A DNA stretch of 64,000 nt from Ceriagrion tenellum (taxonomy: Eukaryota > Arthropoda > Insecta > Odonata > Coenagrionidae), in the NCBI GenBank assembly GCA_963169105.1, contig OY720636.1, positions 92,672,583-92,736,582 of the forward strand, in the 5' to 3' direction. The notes under the pieces were generated by a model. It saw only the letters and a list, made by a program, of their open reading frames with translations. It did no database searches and was not told the DNA's origin. Numbering within the stretch: position 1 is the stretch's first letter; every line of letters starts with the position of its first letter. The position numbers were made by a program, and so were the translations under genes. This document shows positions 10,946 to 24,104 of this stretch, piece by piece.

Positions 10946-11492
10946 AGCGAGCTAAGATGGTATTATCGATGAAAATTATACGGTAACTACACACACTAAC
11001 AACTTCCTCATTTATGTTGTTCGAATTAGTTGAAATTTGTGTAAATATAATTCATCATTATCGCAGGACTGAATTCTTCCACAAATAGAGAAAATATTTT
11101 TCGTCTACCCACTGAAGTAGGTTCAAATTGGTCTTAATTTTTCTCCCCCTAATTCACCCGAACGCAGAAAATTTTCAATCGGGAGTTAAAGGTTAATGAT
11201 ATCACTAAGCCATCTTTTCATCGCCCAGTATTCCATTCCTTAATTCTTTCGCTGTGTGCCAAATCATTTTTTTTACTTTTATTACTGACTTCTGGGAACC
11301 ATCCAATTAAAAATATACTCATCAATTTCCAACAGTTCCTCTTTGAATATCCTTCTTCAAATTCCATCCTCCCTCTACTAGTCCGAGAACTTCATCTAAA
11401 TTTCTTTCTCTTCTCTCTTCTTCTCCGATCAACACACTTTAAATTTCGTCCTTACAAATGCTGACCAAACGCACGGTAATACCATCTTAGTG
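10946..11492. repeat. Possible element with short inverted ends
   Basis: GAGCTAAGATGGTATTATCG near 10949 is matched in reverse complement by CGGTAATACCATCTTAGTGA near 11473. The roughly 500 bp between has no coding content. Target duplications are not clear, so this may be chance or a decayed foldback. Confidence 0.3.
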
Positions 11493-11611
11493 AGCTAATA
11501 CTCGTTTCTTTCCCCTAGATGGCTCTAGTTTCGTATAAAAGAAGATATTCGATAAGTTCAGATCGTGCCATGTAACGCTCTGGTGAGTCGGAAAAGTGAC
11601 TGAGTGAAAGA

Positions 11612-12000
11612 TATCTACAACTATATCTACATACTACCCTGTAAACTGCCGTATGGGCGTGCGGCAGGGGTTTTAGGATACCAGCCATGTAAAGATGTAA
11701 GGGAAACTATTTTGGGAGGTGAAATGGTGACGTATGTTATGGGAGTTTATTAAGTGGAGCTCAGTTTTTATTGTGGTTGTTTATTGTGCGCATTTTTGTA
11801 CCTATCTGTTCGGCAATTCATTTCTCATATTATATCGATACTGTCAGACCTAGAGATGTTGTGAGACATTATGATAATATTTTCCGTGTCGCTCTGAAAC
11901 ACACCAGTTCCAAATTTCTCAAGCAAACTAAGCCTAGCATGTAGCCTCCGAGTCTCTAGAAGCTCCCACCTTAATCCCTCTAAAAGTTGTGAGACACTAT
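11612..12000 (-). mobile_element. CR1/L2-like LINE, 3' coding end
   Basis: Minus-strand copy alignable to 2241-2610 and 43018-43420 throughout: CTACATACT tail, GTGCGGCAGGGG, TTTTGGGAGGTGAAATGGTGACGT, CTCAAGCAAACTAAGCCTAG, AGCCTCCGAGTCTCTAGAAG, ACCTTAATCCCTCTAAAAG. Stops interrupt every frame. The shared 3' boundary with a simple ATCTAC-type tail fits target-primed reverse transcription. Confidence 0.8.
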
Positions 12001-13224
12001 ATTTTTAAGGAAAACTGAGAGAGGGATTGAATGGTAGGAGAATATTTGTGCATGACTATATCAATGGTAGAGTCGGTGTAGGATTGGAAGCGTTGAAGGG
12101 AATTGTCACGATAAAACTTGAGCATTCAACAGCAATCTCAATTGCACTAATCAAAGTAACTTTTAATGGACGATCAAAAATTACTCTGAAAAAGCAATTT
12201 TTATTATCACACCGTGCATTAAGCCGTAATACTACTCGTAATGTATGCATTTATATTTTTTCAATTGTAAATACGAGATGATTGGGAGAAATGAGAGCGT
12301 GGTACATGATCTAAAAGGTGAGAGCAAAATAATTAAAGTGGGGAAGTATAATGATTGGGTTGAATGAATGAAAACCTCTCGCTCAAGGTAACATGGACCA
12401 ACGCTGTGTAAAGCCCGGAATACCTGCATCTTCACATCTATAAATCGCGGAGCCCTACCCACTGATGAAAATTACGGTATGATTAATAAGTTTCGGCATG
12501 GTTTCAAGGTACACAGCTCACTGAATAACACTATGAACAGCTTTTCCCACTGTTACACGTATGAGCGCTACAAAATTGAAATGTTAGCAAAGTGTATGCT
12601 ATTTTGAGAAAGACATAGTGATATAATGGCTCAGGAGGAATACTTTGAAGCTTTTGTAAGGCCTTATATGGAATGTGTCCAGAGTTTACAAAAACGAAAA
12701 ATACACGAAACTGACAATATCCAGGAATAATTCCCTCAATCTGTCATAATAAAACTCTTAAGTATGACATAATGTGTTTCAAAGCCTGCGATAAGACCCC
12801 TTAGAGATATAAATCTTAGTATCTAAGTTACTGCAAAAAATTAATTATGTTATTTTACCTTCTCCACTTAGGGTATAAGTTTAAAAATACATCAGTGAAC
12901 GTTTTGGCAATAGTGACCAAAGATAAAAAGTAAACTTCTACTTAAGTTGCTCAACCTTAAATCACACCTCAACTACAACAGTTTGCTAAACAAAAAAGGA
13001 TAAAAATATGTCATTAATGTATTGATTTATACATAACCAATGTACAATCGCGTCTATAGAATTAATGGTATTCGCAGTGACCTGATAAAATTCCTTCATA
13101 ATGAAATGATACATTACTAAGTTTTCCACATAAGACTTATCACGTTATTACGACCCAAGTTTCATTACTGCGTGAATCATCAGTTGCCTTCTATAATTCT
13201 ATTGTTGAATCTAATATCTGTAGA
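12001..13224. other. Nothing recognised
   Basis: An 84-codon plus-strand frame at 12027 and its minus-strand shadow have no recognisable content. No repeats were seen up to the MITE. Confidence 0.5.
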
Positions 13225-13228
13225 TTAA

Positions 13229-13533
13229 CCCTTTCGCTGCGACCCGGTCTCCCGATCATGAGGCTTATCATGCTGCTGAAAAGTGAATTGCACGCGCGTA
13301 ACTCTTCCTTGAGTAATATATTCCATAGAATAAAGACATGATATACATATTTATATATGTTTTAATTACTTGAAATTTAAGATACATTTGTAACATTTTC
13401 TGTGTATTGTGTATTTAAAAGCAATCAAGGGCTAGTGAGTAACCATGAAGCGCTCCACAGAGTCCGATCGTAAACGTACGTTCACAGCAGCCTGCTGTGC
13501 GAACGTACAAGTACGTTTGCAGCAGTGAAAGGG
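13229..13533. mobile_element. piggyBac-type MITE, 305 bp, TTAA flanks
   Basis: The left end is TTAA-CCCTTTCGCTGC (TTAA at 13225-13228) and the right end is GCAGTGAAAGGG-TTAA (TTAA at 13534-13537). Terminal inverted repeats match over about 12 bp with one mismatch, and the TTAA duplication is the piggyBac superfamily signature. A subterminal palindrome (CACAGCAG/CTGCTGTG with flanking GAACGTAC) lies near the right end. It has no transposase, so it would have been moved in trans. Confidence 0.8.
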
Positions 13534-13537
13534 TTAA

Positions 13538-15453
13538 TGTATTTATAAATCTAATAAATTATTCGTGGAGAACTAAGAAATTCATCACTTCATTAATCGC
13601 GTCAAACTTTGATAACTGGATAGGAATAGGCATTTGTGTGCTGAATTAAAGTATTCTAAAAGTTTGCGGATGACAAATATCTCAAGAGAAAAAGTAAGTT
13701 AATATCAAAACCCGACCTATCAAATCATTTTGACAGTTCAGGCAATGGATAGAGAATATTTATCAAAGAGAGATTGAGAATAAGTTAGCATCAGTCTTCT
13801 TGAACTGATGAAGTTTATATTAGGGGAGTTGAAATGAAATACTAGGTTCATCAAGCAGTTCATCGATGTATTCAATATGAAATGAGACGCCAAGAAATTT
13901 TTATGCTAAGTTTTGAACCTGTTCATGCATGCGTGAGGATAACGCGTATGAACTGTGGTTGAGAAAAAACTTTTATTCCATTTGAAAGCATATTTTGAGG
14001 AACCGTTGAAAGTTCAGGCAAACTACAGACACCTGCGGGTGCCCAAGGCAACTTTCAGAAGTCTCCCACTGAATGGACTTGGTAACGGCCGGGAAAGCAC
14101 CACAGGGACGGCAAACGAAATTCGCGGAAGGCGACTGACTCCTCGCCCCCCACGTGTACGTGACATGAACTAAAAATGCTCCACGTATGCGATCAACACA
14201 ATCTGAGACATACTGACTCCAAATTCATCAGTCAAAGTTGGGGTATTCCCGCAAAAAATGAGTGCAATTCGCCATAATGTAATATTTCTGCCGTGGTAAT
14301 AAAGAGAATTACTTTTATCGAGATTATATTTGCAGAGGCACAGGTTTAGAATCCACAGAAGGTGATTACTGAGGGAATACAAAATGACTAAAGCCTTTCT
14401 CGCATTTTGCACGCTTGTTGGAGGGTAGCGCCTTCATGGTAAGTTACGACCCGCGCTGGGCTTTGGTGCAGATCTAACTCACGCAGCTCTTTGTTCTATG
14501 CACGGCAACTTCCTTTGACTAGGGCTTACTTTGACAGTTTGCACCGGGCGACAGTCTAGTTTCGTGGCAAACATCATGCATATATGTTGAGCTCCCGCAG
14601 GAGTAGCATGAGAAAGAGCTTCATGGTCTCTGAGATGAATGGTAGCCATTGCTGTGCCAGACTTCCAACATAAACTTTTATGTTATTTCTTGACTTGTAT
14701 TAATCGAGGGGAAAGAAGAAGAATAGCAGGTGGGCCATTTTCATATGAAAACTTATCCTGATACGAACCTAATTCAACAGCTACCTCAAGTCTTTAAGTA
14801 AGAGTTATTTCATAATAAATAATACTAACCTAATAATGAAACACAAAATCAGATGTGGTGTAAATTATTAAAAACCTATTAATATCCTTGGGTAGAGTAA
14901 TTAGGAATATTCATTGCTTAGAGTGGCCAATGATGTCCTATAAAATTTCAATTAGTCATAAAATTCCCGTCTGGCGTAACATGTCAGAAAGTAGGATAAA
15001 AATGATTTCCTAATTGGTGACACAAATTCTTTAGAATAATGAAATTTATTTATTCCTTTTTCATTAAAATATAACCCATTTACTTGGAGAATAAGAGTCT
15101 TTCGTAGCATTAAGTGAAAAAAACCCTCCAATTTGTTCACTTACCGTTTGGAGCCAAATTAGTTGAATAAATGCATAATACTCCAGCAATATAATTTTTT
15201 GCGTGAATTAAGTTTTTATTAGAATTGTCCCAGGTGATTTTTTTCCATTACAGGTGGTACATAAGCATCAGATTTACAGATAATTTTTTTAAAATGACGT
15301 ATTTTAGATAAATTATAAAGCATTTTGAAAATCTGTATCACCATCCCTGTGTTTTTATTTTTCAAATGAGTTGTGAAAGTTCTCGTACTGTTTTTAAATG
15401 TAAAAGAGATCGAATAACTGTGTAAGCTTTGAGAGCACAGCCTATAATTCTGA
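13538..15453. other. Nothing recognised
   Basis: Unique-looking DNA. 13990-14165 is locally GC-richer and carries the end of a 72-codon frame without known motif. Confidence 0.5.
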
Positions 15454-16512
15454 AAACCTACTGTTTAGGATGTAATGAAAATGTACCAGGATTTGTACAA
15501 GTCTCCTGTACGAGACTGTACAATAATGCTTCACTCTAATAGTTCTTGAATGCAAGGTATACAAGTTTCTATCAATGCAATTTAAAAATATAAACCATTT
15601 TCTCATATAAATTCGTCGTGAATACATCAAATGCAAGAAAATGTGCAACTCTCCTGTGTGATAACGCACTCTCTGTGTCATAATGTACATTAATGTTTCA
15701 CTCAATTAGTTCCTGAATGAATAAAAATGATAAACCATTTTCCCTAATGAATCCGTCGTGTATATATCAAATGTACGAAAATTTTTAAGTATCCTGTGCG
15801 ATAATGTACATTTATGTTTCACGGTAATAGTTCATGAACGCAAGATAAACTAGTTTCGATCAATGAGCATTAACAGGACAACCCATTTCCCCTATGAATT
15901 CGTCGGCTGTGCATCGAATGTACAAAATTGTACGGGTCTCCTGTGTGATAATGTACATTAATGTTTCACTCTAATAGTTTCTAAATGAAAGATAAACTTG
16001 TTTTGATCTGTGTGTATTAAAAGGATAAATTGTTTCCCCCTATGAATTCTTCGCGTAAACATCAAATGTACGAAAGTGTGCTGGTCTCTTGTGTGATAAT
16101 GTATATTAATGTTTCACTCTGATAGTTCCTGAACGCAAGATAAACTAGTTTCGATTCAGTGACTATTAAAAGGATAAACCATATTCCCCTATAAATTCAT
16201 CGTGTTTACATCAAATGTACACAAATGTGGAACATTACAGTGCAATAATGTACATTAATGTTTCACTCGAATAGTTCCTGTACACAAGATAAACTAGTTT
16301 CAATCAATAAGTATTAAAAGGATAAACCATTTTCTTTCATGAATTCGTCGTGCGTACATCAAATGTACGAACATGTATGAGTCTCCTGTTTGATTACATA
16401 CACTAATGTTTCACTCTAAAAGTTCCTGAACGTAAGATAAACAAGTTTCCATCAACATGCATTAAAAGGATATACCATTTTCTCATGGATTCGTCGTATG
16501 TGCATCATTTTT
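15454..16512. repeat. Satellite-like tandem array, about 148-bp unit, 7 copies
   Basis: The anchor GTTTCACTCTAATAGTTC (with variants) recurs at about 15529, 15695, 15816, 15963, 16111, 16260 and 16408. Spacings are 166, 121, 147, 148, 149 and 148. Each unit also has GATAAACTAGTTTCGATCAA, AAAGGATAAACCATTTTC, GAATTCGTCGTG and CATCAAATGTACGAAA in the same order. The first two units are most diverged, with indels; the later units are regular. The unit is close to nucleosome length, as in many satellites. No coding frame runs through it. Confidence 0.92.
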
Positions 16513-16689
16513 ACAGAGAACCCACGCCAAATATCCTAAATTCTTGCCGCAATGTTAGCACGACCATCGAGGAAAATCAACTTTTGGTCCCTAAAACCAA
16601 TCAGCGGTTTCTAGCTGACGCAACGTTTGTTTTGGCTTGATGCATGCGGTATCTCTCTAATCATTACACTGCTAATATTTACGTTCATC

Positions 16690-16970
16690 ATCATTGGACT
16701 GCGAGGGGAGCGGAGGTGCGGTACGGCACGGGGAGTGTGGGGGGTATAGCCACGACGGCAGAAGAAATAAATGCGCGTATATGATTAAGGCAGGCCAACT
16801 CTAATGTGGACTAGATGATGGATGTTTCCTCCTCCGTTTGGGTACCGGGGGCGAAGGAGGGGGGGAGGGGAAATGCATGTCTATGAGTATTGACCCAAAG
16901 GGAATGATGGGATGGGTGAGGGGATTACGCTGAGGAAGGGGGAGCGGGGAGAAGGGTGTGGAGGGGAGGA
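16690..16970 (+). repeat. G-rich island
   Basis: Purine-rich plus strand with long G runs at 16847-16870 (5, 7 and 4 Gs within 24 bases) and further G runs to 16965. The 92-codon minus-strand frame over it is a proline/serine-rich compositional artefact. Confidence 0.65.
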
Positions 16971-17949
16971 TCTCGCTAAACGCCAAACCATTCTCTTTAA
17001 TGCCGTACGTCGAAGGGGAGCTTTCTTCGGGCTCCGCAACAACCAAGGAGCAGCACCGTCCGGTTTTACTCTTTCGCAAAGCAGAGATCCATTGAAGGGG
17101 ACTGCCTTTTGCGCGTACGACTTACGTAACGCTTTTATGCTTTGTAAATATCACTTCACTCATACACACGCAGAGATCAAGTTGGCATGCAGGAAAAGTA
17201 CTGACTTTTCCGGATAATTATCACTGTAATGATCTTGGCCCTTGCTCATGCTCTATGTGAAGAGTACTTTAACTACAGTGCTCCGTCCTTCGGATCGGAC
17301 ATTAAACTGTGGGCCCTTGGTGGAGAGGGGGCTATTTTTCCATGCACGCTGATGCCGACAACAGGATCTCTTAATTCATCACTACTACCCATAAGTTATC
17401 AATCTTTCACAAATTAAAATAGTAAAAATTGACCTCAGCTGTCGTCACCTAACGTAATAAACCAAACTGCATCCTCCCTTTCCTGTGGTGGAACACTAAA
17501 CGAAATCATTATCATGCAGCACATTGTAAGTGATGGAAGTTTCATACCTACATATTCAATTACATATTTTTGATTGTTGCCTGACTTCTACAATCATGAG
17601 CATAATATTTTCATAAATAACCTGAATGGAACCAAAACATTTGTTTATACTTACTTTCGATTGCCAATTTTACCAGTTAGGTATACCCGAAGACATACTC
17701 AACTGATTAATTGATTATAAACCAAATACTTCTCTCACGCAGTCATTGAGCTGTGATTAGGTGAAATATGAGTAAAAATTTGGAAAGGGTGGAAACTACT
17801 CGAGAATTACTTATCTGCCTTTGAATTCATTTAAATGCCTTACCATCAAGCCTAATGTGAAAGTATTTTGAATTTTTTTCTCTAAAGGGAGGTAGTAGAT
17901 TTAAGTTACTAAGCCTTATAATATAAGGTGATACTCCCCTGCCTCATCG
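16971..17949. other. Nothing recognised
   Basis: GC content falls back to background by about 17400. Two short plus-strand frames at 16912 and 17229 have no known motif and no splice context that I can judge. Confidence 0.45.
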
Positions 17950-18540
17950 ATTATAATAATAATAATAATAATAATTTATTCCACTCCTTAGAGAATATAC
18001 AAGCAAAAATAAAACGTAGGGAATACATTTGTGGAATATAGGTACCCCATAGGTTAACCTGTTTTGGGGTTACCATCTTTCACATTATTACTGAGGCAGC
18101 GGCTGGAAAAAACAAAAACTCACAAAGTATAACAGTTTTTACGTTTAGTATTTTACCCTAAGTGCACAACAGATTTAACTTCTTTACATTTACACATATT
18201 TATAATAAATATACCTTTGGATACAAATAAAAATACATCAGTACAATACATTAATGAATAAACATTACCTAAGACCTTTTATTAGGTCTTCAACTTTCTC
18301 TTTAGTGAATAGCCATTTTCTTATACTACTCAAAAACTGAGGAACGGAGACTATGTTTGACAATTTATCTGGGAGGGAACAGAAAATCTTTGGAGCAATG
18401 TACAAGTAACTCTGTTTGAATGCTTCATTACTTGGTTTAGGGATAATTACACCAGGTTTCTTTCTCAGTCTGTAAGAATATTCTCTCGTTTGATGAGGGT
18501 AGAGATGTCCAAAATGGAGATGTTGGGTAAAAGTGGGTCC
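17950..18540 (-). mobile_element. LINE 3' end with (TTA)n tail
   Basis: On the minus strand 18490 down to about 18270 reads as the extreme C-terminus of a non-LTR ORF2: YSYRLRKKPGVIIPKPSNEA, then SYLYIAPKIFCSLPD and SVPQFLSSIRKWLF before a stop. This is the (Y)NSLPDxI...FK..L type ending. About 300 bp of 3' UTR follows, and the element finishes in a (TTA)n microsatellite (17952-17975 on the plus strand as ATA repeats), which is a common LINE tail. The family differs from the CR1/L2-like and RTE copies elsewhere in the window. Confidence 0.75.
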
Positions 18541-21500
18541 TTTAGTTTTACAGTAGTGGTTGGTAATGCTACCAGCAAAACGTCTATGTGTTACTGCTCC
18601 ACTTTCCCATTACAGCATTTTGAGGTGGTCAGTATCAGGAAGAGCAAGCTAAGTGTATCACCAAATGTCGTCAAAATTTACCTTCAATGTTTTACAGTAT
18701 CATCCACACCCACTCAATCACTACTTCCACACGCAATCATACAGTTTTGTGTGATTGAATCATATTCTTTGCTTCACGTAGAACAAAATTTGGCACGTAA
18801 TCCACTGTTTTCAATAGCTTTTACGCACTATATTACTGTCAATTAAATTTATATTGAATCATACTAAGCAGCGGAACGCAGTTATTTTCAGTGTCGGATA
18901 AAATGGAGACGTATAAGGTTTAGCAGAATGTGGAAGTTCCCATTTTGTGCTACGCTTAATTAAAGGGCGATTGAATTAATGTAGTTTAGTTCATTTTAGT
19001 ACCAAGCCTAAGCTATTTTTATTAACATATTGGTCATATAAAATTGTTATAGAGGATATGTTTTAAATAAAATTAGACCTACTAATTACTTTATTGCAAC
19101 ATAGTCTGCCTATCAATCATTTTTCTCAACATTTTTTATTCATATTATTTTTGAAATACCTGAATATCTCAGCACTTCAAAAATATAGAAATGTTGAATA
19201 GAAAGAAGGCAGAATTATTCTCATTGCCTTATGATGATTCTGATTTTCCTATATACGCTATAATGACCTGTAACATCAATTTCAAATATTGAGAAGGAAG
19301 GGTTTGTAGCTCTGGGTTTAAAGGGTGTCACATAAGGCCTGTACATGAGCAGAATTTTGAGGATAAAATCTGTTTGCAATTTTTGCAAGGCGTAAAATGT
19401 ACTAAAAAATACTCATACATTTTCTTACACCTCAGTTTAATATTTTAAGATGTAAAATTAGAATATTATATTTTTCATCAAAACACATTTTGGAAAAATG
19501 ATTTTCCCTGAATATTTCTGGGAACCACGGTTTGCCCGACTAGTTGTTTAAAAGGGGTATATTTGTATTTTGTATTTTCCTTGTTTTAAAAAAATCGAAT
19601 ATTTTTATTACCTAATATACTACCTAATATTCCATATTTTTAGGAAGCTAAAACGTGATTAAAGTTTCATATAGAATTAGTCCATTAAATCTTTATTAAC
19701 AATGGGTTAACTAATTAAATAATTATGTGTCCTCGTTTTGAAAAGCTCCCCCCTCACGTAGGAACCGATGCAGTCTTAAAACACTTTTCAGCGTATTCAA
19801 ATGAATTAGTGAGACACAGGGTCATAAAGGCAGTAGGCAATAGACATAGGCCCAATACAGGCAGAAAATATTCCCCCATGCACATTGAAAACAGTTTTTA
19901 AAACCTTATAAGAGTAAAAACTTGTCTTTGTGAAAAACCGTTGGAGCGTTTTGAGATCGTTTGGGAGATATAACCTCACAATTCTCCAAAAAACGTGTCC
20001 CGGAAATGTTTCCCCTAAAACGCATTTCATGTTTCCTCACCTTTTACCCCCTATCACGTCGTCATTGACCGAGGAACACACGGCTTCAACGTCGACAAGA
20101 GAAATGCAACAGATTGGCCATCGGATGGGAACGTTGAGAATAACAAGTTCGGCCAGGAAATGGAGCCACCAATCTCTCGAACGCCGTGATACTCGTCCGA
20201 GATTCCAAAACACACTTTCAGAAGCATCGGTGTCACCAAAATGTATATTTTTTTTATTCCCCGAGCGAACATTTTTCCTCTGACACGTTTTATCGTTCCA
20301 TCCTAGACAACGTTCGATTATCTTAATTTTTAGGAATAATGGATCAGTAAAAACTCTTCGATAGAGGCCATATAAAACTGCTTGTTATCAATTCTGCATT
20401 AACAAGGACATACACATGTTTTACACACCCTTCCTTAGAATTATTTGTAAAGTTCCTAGAAGGGCAGTAAAAAATTTGAAGTCCTATCTTGGCTGAACTT
20501 GAATCGCGGGACACAAATGTTCTATCGCGTTAGATCTTCTGAATTGCCAACTAATGAACGGCTCTAAGCTATGAAAAGGATTCTAATAAAATTTCCGGAC
20601 GTTTAAATACCCTTTGACCGTGTATTTCCTCAATGACTGAGCAAAATCATGATTATTTCGTCATTACTACATAGCAGAATATTAAAAAACATATGAGCTG
20701 GGTTGAGAAATCATAAAAATTATTATCGTGTGATCATTTAGCTATTTATCTCTTTATTGCTTAATCATTAAAATTTAAGTAGAAATAAGAGCACTGAGAG
20801 CATTATAAGTTGGTTAAACTGGCAATGTTCTTAATAGTTTAAAATAAATGATATAGTATTTAATAAAATAGAAAGATTCACTAACAAGATACCGAGGAAA
20901 TTCATCGTAAGATCCACGTCAACATAGGATGTTACCATACCGTTAACGACGATGGGTTTTGATAAGTTTGAAGTTACCCTAACCCTCAAATTTTCAAGTG
21001 ATCACGTACAAGATACCCGTTGCTCATATGGACGAGGATAGCGGGATAGTTGAAGGCTGAGGAAATCAGTGTGCCGCAACAAGATGCGAAAGGATAGCAA
21101 CCCTACAGAATAATCAAATTCATGCAGGTCACCATAAATAACTGTAGCGTGGCTATGGGCTTATTTTAATGCATTTTATAGGCCTTGATACTTATTTAGC
21201 ATCCACTGGATGTATTCCTTCATGTTAATACGACCTTTTAAAATATGTGAAGGCATCTCATCCCCTGCATTACGGATATGAAGGTGCATATAGACCTTCC
21301 ATTAAAATTTAATATTAAATTCACTACAAATATGTAAACGAGATGTTTAATACATGTTTAAAATAAGCATGCAAGGACATTGAATTAATGAAATATATTG
21401 TACGACATTTTTTTCCAGACCAAAAACGGCGCACATAGCATATACGAGGCGCCACTGAAGGTACATGCTTATATTACAGCCTAATACCCGGTCAGATCGG

Positions 21501-21599
21501 CCACATTTATTTTAACGAGCCATTAGACAGGAAATGTTTGAATGGGTCGCCCTGCAAGTGTTTAACCGTGATTTTTTTGCCCTCAAACCCAATCGCTAG
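18541..21599. other. Long stretch with no recognised feature
   Basis: AT-rich throughout. The 118-codon frame at 18490 and the 117-codon frame at 19930 show no domain. No dispersed repeat from elsewhere in the window was recognised here. Confidence 0.5.
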
Positions 21600-21715
21600 T
21601 AAGGCTCTACACACGTGTTGATGCCAAAAATCACTTACATGGGATGAGATTTGAACCTAGATCGCCTACGAAGGACCTGAGTGGTTTCCCTATTAAGCTA
21701 TTCAGATCTTCGAAA
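21600..21715 (-). mobile_element. tRNA-derived SINE remnant
   Basis: Minus strand: ATAGCTTAATAGGG resembles an A box, and about 35 bases downstream AGGTTCAAATCTC resembles a B box and T arm. A body with AAGTGATTTTTGGCATC follows. The spacing and order match a SINE head. Too decayed for a full cloverleaf. Confidence 0.55.
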
Positions 21716-22479
21716 GAAAAGTAGTTCAAATTTTTAGGACGTATTTATCTTTTACACCAGTTCACATGTATCACAAGTTTTTGTTGTTTTCCACAGAGAA
21801 TATTGCACACGTTTTCTCCTTTAAATCCCTCGCTTAAGTTACTGACGTGACTAGACACGTATTTTTGGAATCCTTGCGAAGTCTCTATTTCATTTCGAAA
21901 GCCTTTAAATTAAGAACACTATGGTATATATCAGCTGCTCGAAGAGTAGGTACCTTAATATCTGTCACCGCAAACCAAGAGCATGATATATGAGTCCTCA
22001 TGATCTTGAAAAACAGGAACTTAATATTGGCTCGTAGGCTATTAAATTTTCATCAGATACAACAAACTCGACCATAACGAACCACCTTTTTCCTGAAATT
22101 AAGGGGAGTAATTGGCCCAATTATTGACAGGTTAGTTGTTTCATCGTAAAAATAAGTTCCCCAATGCCATCGGAAACTTTCTGAATGAATAAGCTCTTGT
22201 GCCAAGATGCGGCTTTCACGCCTGTAAACTCTGCAGCTCGTGAGCCCAACTGTTGATTTGGGTTGCAGTAAATCCAGGGGTTTATATTTCACATAATATT
22301 TGGAAATGGCACTAAGGTACCGAAATGCATTCCCACCAACGTTTGGGCGGTATTCAGAGATGGGTTGTAAATATATTCATGCAAAACCTAGTAAAAGTTT
22401 AAAAAATAATAGAAAAATGACGGAAATTACCGTTTCGTGAATGTAAAAACCAATCATCTACTTCTTCCTCCTTTATCTC

Positions 22480-22690
22480 TAGAGACTAGGCGACGCGGTC
22501 CCTCACTCTCCTTCTCCGTTCTATTCGGTCCTACGTGTCCTTAACTCTATCTTTTACAGGTCTTCCACGATGCAATATATCCGTCTCCTTCTAAGTCTTC
22601 CCCTGGGTCGCTTGCCGTTCCCCTGCAGGTCCATCATTCCCCTCGAGACATGCCCCTCATCCCTTAATAATCACAAAAACAATCTGGTGA
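22480..22690 (-). mobile_element. LINE ORF2 C-terminal remnant
   Basis: Minus-strand translation has NGKRPRGRLRRRRIYCIVED followed by a charged stretch, matching the G.R.RGRPR..W.D.I.EDL motif near the end of many insect LINE ORF2 proteins. Frame is lost on both sides. Confidence 0.6.
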
Positions 22691-23817
22691 CTTAACCTGC
22701 ATTTTAATGATTATTTTGAGATATGTTTTGCGGGTTTTTTGATGCTGTGAGCACTTACGGCATAAAAATCCGAGCACTAAATAAATGAAAAAGTAATCAC
22801 TCCAAGGACATTAAATAAAAAATATTAGAAATATTACATTTAGAAAAACACGATGTTAAATAAAAAGATATTACCAAAAAATCTCTGATTTTTGCGAGCA
22901 GCCGCCAAACACAAAACCTATGTCCTTCCTTAAAAACTCGCTCTATAAAATTCCATTTTTTAAAGTTACACAGTTTTTAGATGTAAAACATAAAAATAAT
23001 CATTTCACAAATAAAATAACGCCCTATGTACCTTAGCAACGACAAAAGGACCCGATTTAGTTCTTTCTGGAGTTTTCATTATTTTGGAGATAAATATTCA
23101 TCTCGTCCACTATGAATGCATCTCAAACCTGTGCCTAGCGTTTAATATAATACGTTATTACGAGCGTCTGCTTGTGAGGAGCAGACTTTGGATAACGATT
23201 CAAAACTCCTTCCATCTCCAGAGGAATCCAAGGCATTGAACAAGGAAGGCATCAGTTTCACGAGTAAATTCTCAAAGCGAGGAAAACATTATCTCTTCAC
23301 GTCTCTCAGCAGATGTAATGGAATATAAAACGGAAAACAAACGCAAGTTATTACTTCTGATGGCAGCTTTCTGAAATAATAGCAGCGAGCATAAGAAGCA
23401 TGTTGTTTTATCGCCTAATAAAATTCAGGAGTCCTCCATAAGACAACATCTCGTAAACGCCGTCCCTCGTTTCATCAAAAGCGAGAAGACGTAAATACTC
23501 CCAAAAATGAAGGAAAGCAAAAACATCACGAAGCAAAATACGGCTAAAACTGTCCTTCGATTCCATAGCACTACAAGTGAGCAAGCCCATTAGCGTTCTC
23601 TTCATTGAAGCGTTCGTGAAACGTAGTTTAATGTACCAGCCTCATCGCTCAGTAAATATAGCCCATGTCATACGACCATCGGTTCAATAAATACGGGATT
23701 TATTCTTTCTTCAACGGTGAAAAGCCAAAAATACAGGACGGTCCAACTTGAATATCTTGATCTTTCTAGGGTTTTATTTTAATTCTTAAAATTTTCACTT
23801 GGTGGAAGGTCAACATT
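22691..23817. other. Nothing recognised
   Basis: AT-rich spacer. A 65-codon minus-strand frame at 23408 has no motif. Confidence 0.5.
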
Positions 23818-24003
23818 GTAGTAAACCAAACTTTGAGATAATTATTACTATTAGTACTTCCACAGGTTTATAATTATTAGTACAACCGGTATCGGCAGTT
23901 ACGCCATCATCAGGTATACATCTGCCCTAATGATAGTGTAACTGCCGATATCGGATGTACTTATCATAATAAATTAGTGGAAGACACAAAGTTGGTTTAC
24001 TAC
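23818..24003. mobile_element. Foldback element with CCTGATGAT-type motif
   Basis: Left arm begins GTAGTAAACCAAACTTTG and right arm ends CAAAGTTGGTTTACTAC. Arms of about 90 bp are imperfect and meet near 23920. On the minus strand the left arm holds CCTGATGATGGC, then GTAACT, then GCCGATACCGG; the right arm holds a diverged plus-strand version. No coding capacity. Confidence 0.75.
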
Positions 24004-24104
24004 TATTCTTTTAATGTAGGCTAAATCACTCGAAATGCATCCAAAGTGTTAAAGATGGTCAATTCCTTTAAGTAACGGTTATTTAAAAGAATAATATGAC
24101 ATTT

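Noticed and set aside
15454..16512. CRISPR array
   Set aside because: Repeats are about 148 bp with no short spacers and the DNA is eukaryotic; it is a tandem satellite-like array.
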